Assembly: GCF_011516645.4 (NCBI RefSeq) | Contig: NZ_CP088285.1 | Coordinates: 124,001-188,000, forward strand | Source of the DNA: Bradyrhizobium septentrionale | GTDB taxonomy: Bacteria; Pseudomonadota; Alphaproteobacteria; Rhizobiales; Xanthobacteraceae | DNA: 64,000 nucleotides | Direction: 5' to 3' | Part shown: positions 36,833 through 50,099 of the stretch, piece after piece | Numbering within the stretch: the stretch's first letter is position 1 | Layout of the letters: each line of letters begins with the position of its first letter | Position numbers and translations under genes: made by a program | The notes under the pieces: generated by a model | The model's database searches: none | Seen by the model: the letters and a program-made list of their open reading frames with translations, nothing else | What the model was told of the DNA's origin: nothing

Positions 36833-38125
36833 ATGCACGGGGTGATGGGCAAGCCGCCCGGCGACAACAACAAAGACAACATCAAGGACAACATCGCGAC
36901 ATCGAAGGTCATGCTGCTGATGCTCGTCGTGATGACGGGCGTCGCGCCGATCTCGCTCTACATGCTGGTCCCGGCGCTGCCGGTGCTGGCGACCAATTTC
37001 GGCCGCGACATCTCGATCGCGCAGATGACGGTGTCGCTCTACATGGTCGGCATTGCGCTCTCGCAGCTGATCATGGGGCCGCTGTCCGACAGATTCGGCC
37101 GCCGCCCGGTGCTGCTCGCAGGCCTCGGCCTGATGGTGGTGGCCGGCATCGGCTCGGTGTTTGCCGAAACCCTGCCGCAGCTGATCGCGGCGCGCTTCTT
37201 CCAGGCGCTCGGCGGCGCCAGCGGCATGGTGATCAGCCGCGCCATCATCCGCGATCTCTATCCGCGCGAGCGGGTCGGCGCCATGATCAGCCTCGTGGTC
37301 GCCGCGCTGATGATCGCGCAGATGGTGAGCCCGCTGACCGGCGGCCTCTTGGAGACCGCATTCGGCTGGCGCGCGATCCTCTATCTCATCACCGCGGCGT
37401 CGCTGACCGTCACGATCTTCATTGCGCTGGCGCTGCCCGAGACCCGCCGTGACCGCGCCGACAGCGCGAGCTTTCGTGGCGACCTCGGCAAGCTGATAAC
37501 GAACCGCGCCTTCGTCGGCTATCTGCTGTGCCAGGTATTGTCGTCGTAGATCATCTTCGCCTTCGCCGGCGGCGGTCCCTATATCGTGGTGACCCAGATG
37601 GGCCGCAGCAGCGCCGAGTACGGCGCGTGGTTCGCGATGACGGGGTTCGGCTATTTCGTCGGCAATCTGCTCTGCGTGCGCTTCGCGCCGCGGCACTCGC
37701 TGGAGAAATTGATCTGGTTCGGCCTCGCGCTGCAGCTCGGCGGCAGCCTGTTGAACCTGATCTGGAGCTTTGCCGGAGTGAACCAGGCTCCGCTCTGGCT
37801 GTTCGGCACCCAGATGATCGTGATGGTCGCCAATGCCTTCGTGATGGCCAATTCCACCGCCGGCGCCATCAGCATCCGCCCCGACGCCGCCGGCACCGCC
37901 TCCGGCGCGATGGGCTTCCTGCAGCAGGGCATCGGCGCGCTGGTCTCGCAATTCGGCGCCTATCTCGGCGGCCACTCCACCACCACGCTGCCGCTGACCT
38001 CGGCAATCTTCGCAATCTCGATCGCCTGCGCCTGCACGATGATCTTCATCGTGCCGCGGCGGAATGTGGTGGTCAGCGAAGAGCTGATCGCGCAGGCCGA
38101 GGAGGATGAGAGCGGGATGATGTGA
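36833..38125 (+). pseudogene. MFS efflux transporter (Bcr/CflA type) broken by an in-frame TAG
   Basis: One reading frame of 430 codons encodes a complete 12-helix MFS protein of the Bcr/CflA drug-efflux group (for example MGPLSDRFGRRPVLLAGLGL, motif A, and FFQALGGASGMVISRAIIRDLYPRER). It is interrupted only by TAG at 37547-37549, after CQVLSS and before IIFAFAGGGPY. The codon is one change from CAG (Gln). Everything before and after remains in frame and well conserved in style, so the mutation is recent, a sequencing error, or a site of readthrough. If real, the first product would stop after helix 6. The start may be 36833 or 36845. Confidence 0.8.
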
Positions 38126-38150
38126 GGCGTGCGCGCGCCGCTCTCATCTC

Positions 38151-38249
38151 GTCATCCCCGCGCATGCGGGGATCCAGTACGCCGCGGCCTATCCGCTCAG
38201 CAATGACTGTCTCTGGAATACTGGATCACCCGCCTTCGCGGGTGATGAC
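38151..38249. repeat. REPIN-like repeat downstream of the MFS pseudogene
   Basis: It has the same organisation as the 36580 copy: GTCATCCCCGCGCATGCGGG, GATCCAGTACGCCGCGGCC, a variable middle, then TCTCTGGAATACTGGATCAC and a terminal hairpin CACCCGCCTTCGCGGGTG. The two copies bracket the broken MFS gene in direct orientation. Confidence 0.75.
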
Positions 38250-38276
38250 AGCTGAGAATGGGGTGACGGCGCGCCC

Positions 38277-42109
<3,833 letters not shown>

Positions 42110-42122
42110 GCGAGGACAATTC

Positions 42123-43031
42123 CTAGCCGAGACCTATCTTCTTGAAGGTCCTGCTGATCCAGGAACCCTGATTCTCGCTCGGCTCGAGACCTCCGGACTT
42201 TACTAGATTATACGCGTCCTTGTACCAGCGGCTGTCTGGAAAATTGTGGCCGAGCACCGCGGCCGCCGTCTGTGCCTCGCCGGCGATGCCGATCGCCATA
42301 TAGGCCTCGGTGAGACGGTACAGCGCCTCCTCGACGTGGCGCGTGGTCTGGTATTGCGTGACCACGGTCTTGAAGCGGTTGATCGCGGCAGTGAAGTCGC
42401 GCTTCTCGATGTAGTAGCGCCCGACCGCCATTTCCTTGCCGGCGAGCTGGTCGCGCGCGGCCTGGATCTTGGCCTTGGCCTGGGTGGCGTATTCCGACGT
42501 CGGATATTTGCGCACCACCTCTTCGAGCGCCGCGATCGCCTTCTCCGTGCGGCCCTGGTCGCGCGAGATGTCCGGGATCTGGTCGAAATGCGATGCCGCG
42601 ATCAGGTATTGCGCGTAGGATGCGTCCGGGCTGCCGGGATGCAGCGTGACGTAGCGCGTGGCCGAGCCGATGCAGCTGTCATAGTCGCCGGCCTGATAGA
42701 ACGAATAGGCCGACATCAACAGCGACTTGCGCGCCCAGTCCGAATAGGGGTGCTGACGGTCGACTTCCTCGAACTTCTTCGAGGCGGCCTTCAGGTCCTT
42801 CTTCTCGTTCATCATGTACAAGCCCTCATTGTAGAGCTTGTCCGCGGGCTCATCGACGAAGGTATCGTCCTTGGCCATGAACTTGTCCCACAGCGCGCCG
42901 GTGCCGCAGCCTGAGAGCGGCAATGCCAGCACGATCAGGCCCGCCGCAAAGCGCAGCGTGCGCGCGGCCTTCGTCAGGCCGGAGACGTCAGAAGAGGAGC
43001 GTGGTTCGAGCGCCATACGCATTGCCGACAT
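42123..43031 (-). CDS. bamD: Outer-membrane assembly lipoprotein BamD
   Basis: The product has a lipoprotein signal with lipobox LPLSGC (Cys42 counted from the ATG at 43031; an ATG at 43016 is an equally good start) and TPR-like repeats (LYNEGLYMMNEKKDLKAASKKFEEVDRQHPYSDWA...). BamD is the essential partner of BamA in inserting outer-membrane proteins. Its place between lpxC and recN matches other alphaproteobacteria. A 244-base gap to lpxC could hold a promoter. Confidence 0.94.
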   Translation of the reverse strand: MSAMRMALEPRSSSDVSGLTKAARTLRFAAGLIVLALPLSGCGTGALWDKFMAKDDTFVDEPADKLYNEGLYMMNEKKDLKAASKKFEEVDRQHPYSDWARKSLLMSAYSFYQAGDYDSCIGSATRYVTLHPGSPDASYAQYLIAASHFDQIPDISRDQGRTEKAIAALEEVVRKYPTSEYATQAKAKIQAARDQLAGKEMAVGRYYIEKRDFTAAINRFKTVVTQYQTTRHVEEALYRLTEAYMAIGIAGEAQTAAAVLGHNFPDSRWYKDAYNLVKSGGLEPSENQGSWISRTFKKIGLG

Positions 43032-43275
43032 GGATTGTAAAACCTGACGCCTTTGATGCGGTTAACGGCGACCCCACTCCACCCATGAACCGCGGTCATG
43101 GATGCAATATTTCCCGTGGCTTTGGCGCCGTCACTCGCAACCGCAGGCCTGTTTAGCCGAAAAATGACCTCGGACCAACCGAATACGAAGCCATTCCGCC
43201 CGGAATAAGGCGACCCGACGAAGCGCACAGCCTGCTGTGGTTACTACGGAAATTGGGGCTGACCGCCTGCGGCGA

Positions 43276-44238
43276 TCAGGACACGTCCGGACCATAGGCC
43301 GGGGAGACAAGGCCGCCCACCGTGCTTGCACCGGCCTCGACATGGCCACGGACCGGCCGCCGGGCGGTTTCCGATTCGACCACGCGCCAGGCGCTGCGGT
43401 CGGAGAGCAGCGCCTTCAGCACCGCGTTGTTGAGCTTGTGACCGCCCCGGACCGAACGGTAGCTGCCGAGCAGCGGCAGGCCGGCCAGCGCGAGATCGCC
43501 GATCACGTCGAGCACCTTGTGGCGGGCGCACTCGTTGGCATAGCGCAGGCCCTCGGTGTTGAGCAGGCGGGCCTCGTCGAACACCACTGTGTTGTCGAAG
43601 GAGGCGCCGAGCGCGAAGCCGGCGCCCCACAACCGCGCCACGTCGTTCATGCAGCCGAAGGTGCGGGCACGGGCGACATCGCGGCGGAAGCCTTCCGGCG
43701 AAAGGTCGAACGAGAAGGTCTGGTGGCCAATCACCTTGTTGGTGAATTCGATCTCGACTTCGGCGCGGAACCCGCCGGCGAACGGACGCAGCTCGCCCAT
43801 CGCGTCGCCGATCTTGACCTGCACCGGCTTGAGCACCTGGATGAAGCGGCGGACGCCGGGCTGGGTCACGATGCCGGCCTGGTCGATCGCTGCGACAAAC
43901 GCCGCAGCGCTGCCGTCCATGATCGGAACTTCCTGCCCGTCGATTTCGATGGTGGCGTTGTCGACGCCCATGCCGCGCAGCGCAGCGAGCACGTGTTCCG
44001 CGGTCGAAACCAGCGGCCCTTCGCGGTCACCCAGCACCGTCGCGAACTCGGTTGCGATCACAGCGTCAGCGGTGGCGGCGACTTCGCGGTCGGCACCGTC
44101 GAGACCGGTGCGGACAAAAATAAAACCCGAATCAACGGGCGCTGGTCCCAACGTGAGACTGACAGGAAGACCAGAATGAACGCCTACGCCAGTCACGGTG
44201 GCTTGCGACCGAAGCGTGGTTTGACGGCTGAACTTCAT
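43276..44238 (-). CDS. lpxC: UDP-3-O-acyl-N-acetylglucosamine deacetylase
   Basis: This zinc enzyme of 320 residues performs the committed step of lipid A synthesis. The zinc and catalytic motifs are visible as STAEHVLAAL, HKVLDVIGDLAL and SVRGGHKLNN. The ATG at 44238 (MKFSRQTTLRSQ) gives the normal LpxC N-terminus; the upstream ATG at 44265 adds 9 residues. It lies downstream of ftsZ beyond a strong terminator, so it must have its own promoter in the intergenic region. Confidence 0.95.
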   Translation of the reverse strand: MKFSRQTTLRSQATVTGVGVHSGLPVSLTLGPAPVDSGFIFVRTGLDGADREVAATADAVIATEFATVLGDREGPLVSTAEHVLAALRGMGVDNATIEIDGQEVPIMDGSAAAFVAAIDQAGIVTQPGVRRFIQVLKPVQVKIGDAMGELRPFAGGFRAEVEIEFTNKVIGHQTFSFDLSPEGFRRDVARARTFGCMNDVARLWGAGFALGASFDNTVVFDEARLLNTEGLRYANECARHKVLDVIGDLALAGLPLLGSYRSVRGGHKLNNAVLKALLSDRSAWRVVESETARRPVRGHVEAGASTVGGLVSPAYGPDVS

Positions 44239-44586
44239 TCGATAATGCCCACTACCCGACTTCACTCAATTCAAGTGGCCAAATTTCCCCAGGCCGACTC
44301 GCTTGAGCTCCCCAAGTCACGGCAGACCATAGTGATTTCCTAAACCGCGCCAACTCACGCTTCTTTACGGATTGTTACCCCATCTCCGCCGCATTCGCGC
44401 CCAAGCATAACCAAATTACGGCAGCGAAAACGCCCCTCGAAGCGCGGCCATCTGATCACCGAAAGAATAATTAATGATTTAAAATCAGTTGGTTGCTTGG
44501 CGACCACAACCGCCTGCCCGCAAAAAGGAGAAGGCCTCGGCGGTTCCCCGCCGAGGCCTTCTTTGTCGCCAAGCTTGTAACAAATC
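44239..44586. other. Intergenic region between ftsZ and lpxC
   Basis: This 348-base region contains the ftsZ terminator (44530-44561) and an AT-rich block (44465-44487, AATAATTAATGATTTAAAAT) that could be an upstream promoter element for lpxC on the minus strand. I could not assign -35/-10 boxes with confidence. No ORF is supported here. Confidence 0.5.
44522..44561 (-). terminator. Strong Rho-independent terminator after ftsZ
   Basis: GAAGGCCTCGGCGG (44530-44543) and CCGCCGAGGCCTTC (44548-44561) form a perfect 14-bp stem with a 4-base loop. On the minus strand TCCTTTTTG follows the stem. The stem is 25 bases after the ftsZ stop. Confidence 0.88.
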
Positions 44587-46368
44587 TCAGTTTGCCTGCC
44601 GGCGCAGGAAGGCCGGGATATCAAGATGGTCGTCGCCCTGTGGCGTTGGCGCAACAGGTGCGGGGCGGCCATGAGCGTCCAATCCCTGCGGCGCCGGGCG
44701 CTTCGCATATTCCGATACCGGCGATTCGTTCGCTGAGATCTGCTGCGCGACGCTGCGGGCCTGCTTGCGGTCGGGCAGCGGCGGCATCGCGGGCATCGCC
44801 GGATTGGAGGCGCGGGCCGCGATCGGCGGCTCGGTCTCTTCGTCGCGGCGGCCGAGGCCGACATTGGCCAGCCGCTGCAGCAGCGACAGCCGGGTCTTCT
44901 GCGGGTGCTCCGCCTCACCGTCATGGGCCTGGCGGATCTCCGCCTGCGCCGGCATCGGCAGATCCTCGAACTTCGGCATCCGCGGGGCGCGGACCGGCGA
45001 ACGCTCGGCAGCCTGCGGGATGAAGGTCTCGGGCGGCATCGGCTCGTGCTGCTCGGCCTTGGCTGCCTCGTGGTCGGGGAACAAGGTCGGCTTCTGGGCG
45101 ATCGGCCGCACGGTGACGTCACCATAGGACCCCGGCTGCATCGGCGCCTGAGCCGATGCGCTGTCGGGGGCCACTGCGGCCGCGATCGCCGCGAGCGCGG
45201 CACGCTCGACGGCCGGACGCTGCTGGGCGGCGGCAGGAGCCGCAATCGGCGCGACCGTCACGCCGGTCGGCGGCTCCAGCTTCTGGGAACGCTCGGCCAT
45301 GCGCTGATTGTCGGCCCGCAGGCGGGCAGTCAGATCGGCCAGCCGGCTCTCCGGCGAGCCGCCCGACTGCTGCGCGGGAGCCGCGGCACGGGAGGCGATC
45401 GCGGCCTGCTCGATGCCGGTTGCGACCACCGAGACGCGAATGACGCCGTCGAGCGATTCGTCGAAGGTGGCGCCGACGATGATGTTGGCGTCGGCATCGA
45501 CTTCCTCGCGGATGCGGGTCGCGGCTTCGTCGACCTCGAACAGGGTCAGGTCCTTGCCGCCGGTGATCGAGATCAGGAGGCCGCGGGCGCCCTTCATCGA
45601 GCTATCGTCGATCAGCGGGTTGGCGATCGCAGCTTCCGCTGCGGTCAGCGCGCGCTTCTCGCCGGTGGCTTCGCCGGTGCCCATCATCGCCTTGCCCATT
45701 TCCCGCATCACGGCGCGGACGTCGGCGAAGTCGAGGTTGATCAGGCCTTCCTTGACCATCAGGTCGGTGATGCAGGCGACGCCCGAGTACAGCACCTGGT
45801 CGGCCATCGCGAAGGCGTCGGCGAAGGTGGTCTTCTCGTTGGCGACCCGGAACAGGTTCTGGTTCGGGATGATCAGCAGCGTGTCGACCACCTTGTGCAG
45901 CTCGGAAATACCGTGCTCGGCGGTGCGCATGCGGCGCTGGCCCTCGAAGTGGAACGGCTTGGTGACCACGCCGACCGTGAGGATCCCCATTTCGCGGGCG
46001 GCCTTGGCGATCACGGGCGCCGCACCGGTGCCGGTGCCGCCGCCCATGCCGGCGGTGACGAACACCATGTTGGCGCCGGTGAGATGATCGCGCAGCTCGT
46101 CCATGACCTCCTGCGCGGCCGCGGCACCGACATCGGGCTGCGAACCGGCGCCGAGGCCCTGAGTGACCTGGGTGCCCATCTGGACGATGCGCTGCGCCTT
46201 CGACATGGTCAGCGCCTGTGCGTCGGTGTTGGCGACGACGAAGTCGACGCCCTGCAACCCGGCGGTGATCATGTTGTTGACGGCATTGCCACCCGCGCCA
46301 CCGACGCCGAAGACAGTGATCCGCGGTTTCAGCTCGCTGATGTCAGGGGGTGTCAGATTGAGTGCCAT
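44587..46368 (-). CDS. ftsZ: Cell division protein FtsZ, long alphaproteobacterial form
   Basis: This tubulin-like GTPase forms the Z ring. The nucleotide-binding motifs [14 protein letters not shown] (20-33) and GGGTGTG (109-115) are present. At 593 residues it is much longer than the about 380 of E. coli: residues about 325-580 are a Pro/Ala/Glu-rich disordered linker, and the protein ends with the conserved C-terminal peptide [15 protein letters not shown] that binds FtsA and other membrane anchors. GAGAGAGG precedes the ATG. It follows ftsA by 89 bases, which may contain an extra promoter. Confidence 0.97.
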   Translation of the reverse strand: MALNLTPPDISELKPRITVFGVGGAGGNAVNNMITAGLQGVDFVVANTDAQALTMSKAQRIVQMGTQVTQGLGAGSQPDVGAAAAQEVMDELRDHLTGANMVFVTAGMGGGTGTGAAPVIAKAAREMGILTVGVVTKPFHFEGQRRMRTAEHGISELHKVVDTLLIIPNQNLFRVANEKTTFADAFAMADQVLYSGVACITDLMVKEGLINLDFADVRAVMREMGKAMMGTGEATGEKRALTAAEAAIANPLIDDSSMKGARGLLISITGGKDLTLFEVDEAATRIREEVDADANIIVGATFDESLDGVIRVSVVATGIEQAAIASRAAAPAQQSGGSPESRLADLTARLRADNQRMAERSQKLEPPTGVTVAPIAAPAAAQQRPAVERAALAAIAAAVAPDSASAQAPMQPGSYGDVTVRPIAQKPTLFPDHEAAKAEQHEPMPPETFIPQAAERSPVRAPRMPKFEDLPMPAQAEIRQAHDGEAEHPQKTRLSLLQRLANVGLGRRDEETEPPIAARASNPAMPAMPPLPDRKQARSVAQQISANESPVSEYAKRPAPQGLDAHGRPAPVAPTPQGDDHLDIPAFLRRQAN

Positions 46369-46457
46369 GGTTGCCTCTCTCGATTACGCGCGCGTGGGTT
46401 CGCCCCGGCCACGGGGCGCGGGAGTTGGTGAAAATGGGGTGAGCCGGGATGCGGTCA

Positions 46458-47774
46458 TCAGAAGCCCTCGCGAAGCCATCGTCCGACCTTTCCGAAGTAA
46501 CCGTCTGTCCCTGTCCTGAGCTGCCGCGTGCGCCGCGGTTCGACATGTTCAAGATGAGCGTATTGCGGATAGACCAGGAGGCCCGTCGGCACCGAGAACG
46601 AGGCGCCTTTCGCCTCGTTCGGCAGCCGGCCGAAGCCGAGCGGGCGGCCGATGCGGACCTGGCGATTCAGGATGCGGGTGGCAAGCTCGATGGTGCCGGT
46701 GAGCTGGGATGCGCCACCGCTCAGCACGACGCGCGCCCTCGGCTCGGCCGCAAAGGGGGAATCCGCGAGCCGGTCACGGACCATTTCGAAGATCTCCTCG
46801 GCGCGATGCCGAACAATGTTCGCGATCGTGGCGCGGGACACGATTTGCGGAGTCTCCCGATCGTCGCCTGCAGTGGGGACGGACATCAGCTCGCGCGAGT
46901 CCGAACCGCCGGTCAGCACCGTGCCGTATAAAGTCTTGATTCGCTCGGCATCCGCAATGCACGCGCCGATGCCGCGCGCAAGATCCATCGTGATATGTTG
47001 TCCGCCGAGCGCAAAACCCGATGCGTGCACGAGGCGCCCGCCCGAGTAGGTCGCGATCGTGGTCGATCCGGCGCCCATCTCGACGACGGCAGCGCCAAGG
47101 TCGGCCTCGTCGTCGGTCAGCACCGAGAGGCCCGCGACATAGGGGCTCGACGCCATGGCTTCGACGTTGAGATGGCAGCGCTCGACCACCAGCATCAGGT
47201 TCTTGGCGACCGTCGCATCCGACGTCACGACGTTCATGTCGACGCCGAACTGGCGCGCCACCATGCCTCTGGGATCGCGGATACCCTTGACGCCGTCGAG
47301 CGCGTAGCCGACCGGCAGCGCATGCAGCACGGTGCGGCCGGCGCCGGCGGCGTGGCGCATGCCGGCGGAGGTGACGCGGCTGATATCGTCCGCGGTGACC
47401 GAGCCGCCGCGGATATCGGCCGCGGCCTCAACCAGCTGACCGTGCAGCCTGCCGCCGGAGACCGACAGCAGCACGGATTCGACGCGGACCTTGGCCATGC
47501 GTTCGGCCAGCGCCACGGCATGGCGCACCGCCTTCTCGCATTCGGCGAGATCGACCACGGAGCCGGCCTTGACGCCGCGCGACTGGATCTGGCTGTAGCC
47601 GATCAATTCGACCGCATGCGTGCGGCCGCGCAGCGCCTCGTTCGGCGGCGACGGCTTCAGCCGCGCGATCATGCAGGCGATCTTGCTGGAGCCCACGTCG
47701 AGAGACGCCACCATCGCGGTGCGCTTCTGCATCGGGCGGGTCTTCGGGGTCAGGTTGCGATCGAGGCCGGTCAT
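46458..47774 (-). CDS. ftsA: Cell division protein FtsA
   Basis: This actin-like ATPase of 438 residues tethers FtsZ to the membrane. The phosphate-1 region SLDVGSSKIACMIARL, the SHS2 domain 1C and AVVEMGAGSTTIATYSGG (phosphate-2) are visible, and the C-terminus GYFGKVGRWLREGF is the amphipathic membrane-binding helix. The ATG overlaps the ftsQ stop by 4 bases. It converges in function with FtsZ encoded just downstream. Confidence 0.96.
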   Translation of the reverse strand: MTGLDRNLTPKTRPMQKRTAMVASLDVGSSKIACMIARLKPSPPNEALRGRTHAVELIGYSQIQSRGVKAGSVVDLAECEKAVRHAVALAERMAKVRVESVLLSVSGGRLHGQLVEAAADIRGGSVTADDISRVTSAGMRHAAGAGRTVLHALPVGYALDGVKGIRDPRGMVARQFGVDMNVVTSDATVAKNLMLVVERCHLNVEAMASSPYVAGLSVLTDDEADLGAAVVEMGAGSTTIATYSGGRLVHASGFALGGQHITMDLARGIGACIADAERIKTLYGTVLTGGSDSRELMSVPTAGDDRETPQIVSRATIANIVRHRAEEIFEMVRDRLADSPFAAEPRARVVLSGGASQLTGTIELATRILNRQVRIGRPLGFGRLPNEAKGASFSVPTGLLVYPQYAHLEHVEPRRTRQLRTGTDGYFGKVGRWLREGF

Positions 47775-48781
47775 GCGGAGTCACCGGCCTTCTTCTTGGA
47801 CTTCTTGTCCATGAACAGCTCGTCGCGCGCCTTGCCGGCGTCCTCGGACAATTGCACGATCAGGCGGTCGGGCAGGCGCATGTCGACGGCGACGATGTCG
47901 CGCGAGAACAGCTTCTCGTCCTTGTCGAGCCTGGAGAGCGCGGCCAGCGCATTGCCGACGTCGTTCTCCGGCAGGCGGATGTCGAGGCCGTCCTTCAGGC
48001 GCAGGTTCCAGCGCCGCTCGCCGACGAAGATCGCGGCCTTGGTCACCGAACGCACCTGCGGATAACGGTCGAGCAGCGCCAGGAAGTCCTGGGCACGGGT
48101 GTCGGCGCCCTTGCCGACCACCAGCGGCAGGTTGAGAAAGCGGCGTGACACGTAGGGCTCGAGCACCGCGCCGTCGGCGGCGATCACCGACAGGCGGCCG
48201 TTCTGCTGCCACAGCGCGAAGGCGGTGCGCTCGACAATGTCGATCTGCAGCCGGCCCGGATAGAGCTTCAGGATCGTGGCGTCCGCGATCCAGGGATTGG
48301 CCTTCAGCTTGGCGCGCACGGTGTCGGCGTCGAGGAACAGCAGCGAGGAGCGGCCGTTGACGCCGCCGATCGCGAGTACCTCGTCCTGGCTCAGCTGCTT
48401 GCGGCCGTTGATGCCGACGGTGGTGATGCGGAAGCCTGCGGCGTTGGCGAGCGCGTTGCGGGTGTCGCTGAGCGCCGTGGTGAATTCCTCGACATGGCCG
48501 CCGCGGACGATGCCGAAGCCTGCGCTGCCGAACAGGATCGCGAGCGTCGCGACCAGGCCGATGCGGCGCGGCAGATAGCGTTCGACCGTCTGGATGAAGC
48601 GGTTCGGCGGTTCGCGATCGATCACCTGCGGCCGCCTGGCGGCGGGACGCCGGCGGCGGCGTGCGAGATGAGCGCCGACATACTCGCGCAGCAGCACCGC
48701 CGCTCCAATAGCGGCTGCTTTCAGGTCAGCTTGAGGCCCCAGCGATCGCAGCGATCGAGTGAGGCGTCCTGCACCATCCAT
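47771..48781 (-). CDS. ftsQ: Cell division protein FtsQ
   Basis: The 336-residue bitopic protein has an Arg-rich cytoplasmic N-terminus (ARRRRRPAARRP), one membrane helix (IGLVATLAILFGSAGFGIV), a POTRA domain (FRITTVGINGRKQLSQDEVLAIGGVNG...) and an FtsQ beta domain (VERTAFALWQQNGRLSVIAADGAVLE). It links the early and late divisome. The C-terminus (ELFMDKKSKKKAG) is basic. It is preceded by a 331-base gap to ddl. Confidence 0.94.
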   Translation of the reverse strand: MDGAGRLTRSLRSLGPQADLKAAAIGAAVLLREYVGAHLARRRRRPAARRPQVIDREPPNRFIQTVERYLPRRIGLVATLAILFGSAGFGIVRGGHVEEFTTALSDTRNALANAAGFRITTVGINGRKQLSQDEVLAIGGVNGRSSLLFLDADTVRAKLKANPWIADATILKLYPGRLQIDIVERTAFALWQQNGRLSVIAADGAVLEPYVSRRFLNLPLVVGKGADTRAQDFLALLDRYPQVRSVTKAAIFVGERRWNLRLKDGLDIRLPENDVGNALAALSRLDKDEKLFSRDIVAVDMRLPDRLIVQLSEDAGKARDELFMDKKSKKKAGDSA

Positions 48782-49112
48782 TGCACGAGCTCGTCATGTT
48801 GTGCCCGCCAAACCCTGCGGGTCCCGGCACAGGTCACGTCTCGGCTACACCGGTGGGATTAGAGTGGCCCCCTGTTCCCTGGTTGCGATCCTCGAAGCGG
48901 TAATCCGCGACAGCTCACGCCCCGGCAGCCAAGCGCTACATGCGCCGCCAGCGTTAACCTTCGGGCTTCCTGGTAAACAAACGGTAAACGAGTTCGGCTT
49001 GGAGTGTGTTTTGATCAACGCTTTGAGGACTTTGCCGCGAACCCGTTAGCATTTTAGCAACAGCGTCCGGGTTCCATCCGGCCGGGTCCCGCGGGTTCCC
49101 GCCCGGTCGGCC
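48782..49112. promoter_or_regulatory. ftsQ upstream region with spaced direct repeats
   Basis: GGTAAAC occurs at 48972-48978 and again at 48983-48989, 11 bases apart, that is one helical turn; GTTAACC lies at 48953-48959. On the minus strand these read GTTTACC. The pattern resembles a regulator site upstream of ftsQAZ, but it does not fit the CtrA consensus TTAA-N7-TTAA well. No ORF is supported in this 331-base region. Confidence 0.35.
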
Positions 49113-50099
49113 TTAACCCCGGACGCGGCGGCGCGCGATCTCGATCTGGTCGTTGAGGAAATCGGCAAAGGCGATGCCCTGCGCTTTCAAGGCCTTAGGG
49201 TACAGTGATGCCGCCGTCAGCCCCGGCAGCGTATTGGTCTCGAGATAGACCGGCCCGTTCACTGAGACGATAAAATCGCTGCGCGAGTAGCCGGTGCAGG
49301 ACAGCGCGCGATGCGCCTTCAGCGCGTGGTCCATGATGGCGGCGCTGACCTCCGGCGCGAAGCGGCCGGGGCAGATCTCCTGGGTCGACTTCAGGAGGTA
49401 TTTGGCCGTGTAGTCGAAGCTGCCTTCCGCCGGCACGATCTCGATCGGCGGCAGCGCGAACACCGTGCCGTCGGATTGCTCGAGCACGCCGCAGGTCGCT
49501 TCTACGCCCGCGACGTACGGCTCGATCAGATAGTCTTCATGCCTGGCCGCATTGCGGACGGCGACGAGGTCCTGCTGCGCGTTGACGAAGATCAGGCCGT
49601 AGCTCGATCCGTCCTTGGCGGGCTTTGCGATCAGCCTGCCATGCTGGGCGAAGGCCTCATCGAGCTGTTCGACGGCGATGCCCTGCGGCGCGTTGAGGCC
49701 TGCGATCGCCGCGAAGCGCTTGGCCGACGGCTTGTCGAACGCCAGATGCGACGACGCCGAACCGGAGCCGGTGAACGCGACGCCGCGCATCTCGCACATC
49801 GCCTGCAATTCGCCATTCTCGGCGCGACCGCCGTGCAGGCCGAGCACCAGCACACGCTGCTCGGCGCCTGCCTTGTCGAGCGCCTCCTCGAGCGCGATGC
49901 CGCGACCGTCGGGCTTGAAATCAACCTCGAAGGGCCGGGTGTGACCGAGCAGCTTCTCCGACGTCACCGCATGCACGGTGTCGTCGACGTCCCAGAACCA
50001 GAGCTCCGCGTCGGGCAGCGCGCGATGCAGCGCCTGCGCGCTCGCCACCGAGACCAGCCGCTCCTTGTTGGTGCCGCCGAACAGAATGGTCACCTGCAT
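49113..50099 (-). CDS. ddl: D-alanine--D-alanine ligase family protein
   Basis: The 328-residue ATP-grasp enzyme joins two D-Ala to make the end of the peptidoglycan stem peptide. The N-terminal motif is ILFGGTNKERLVSVASAQ, a variant of the usual GG.S.EREVS. ATP-grasp elements include RLIAKPAKDGSSYGL, EPYVAGVEATCGVL and PVYLETNTLPGLT, where the metal-binding Glu/Asn are seen. Its start overlaps the murB stop by one base (TGATG). The divergence of the N-terminal motif makes a related ligase specificity possible, but the dcw location supports Ddl. Confidence 0.9.
   Translation of the reverse strand: MQVTILFGGTNKERLVSVASAQALHRALPDAELWFWDVDDTVHAVTSEKLLGHTRPFEVDFKPDGRGIALEEALDKAGAEQRVLVLGLHGGRAENGELQAMCEMRGVAFTGSGSASSHLAFDKPSAKRFAAIAGLNAPQGIAVEQLDEAFAQHGRLIAKPAKDGSSYGLIFVNAQQDLVAVRNAARHEDYLIEPYVAGVEATCGVLEQSDGTVFALPPIEIVPAEGSFDYTAKYLLKSTQEICPGRFAPEVSAAIMDHALKAHRALSCTGYSRSDFIVSVNGPVYLETNTLPGLTAASLYPKALKAQGIAFADFLNDQIEIARRRVRG

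Noticed and set aside
48953-48989. CtrA-binding site upstream of ftsQ
   Set aside because: The spacing and bases do not fit TTAA-N7-TTAA; only reported as unassigned direct repeats.
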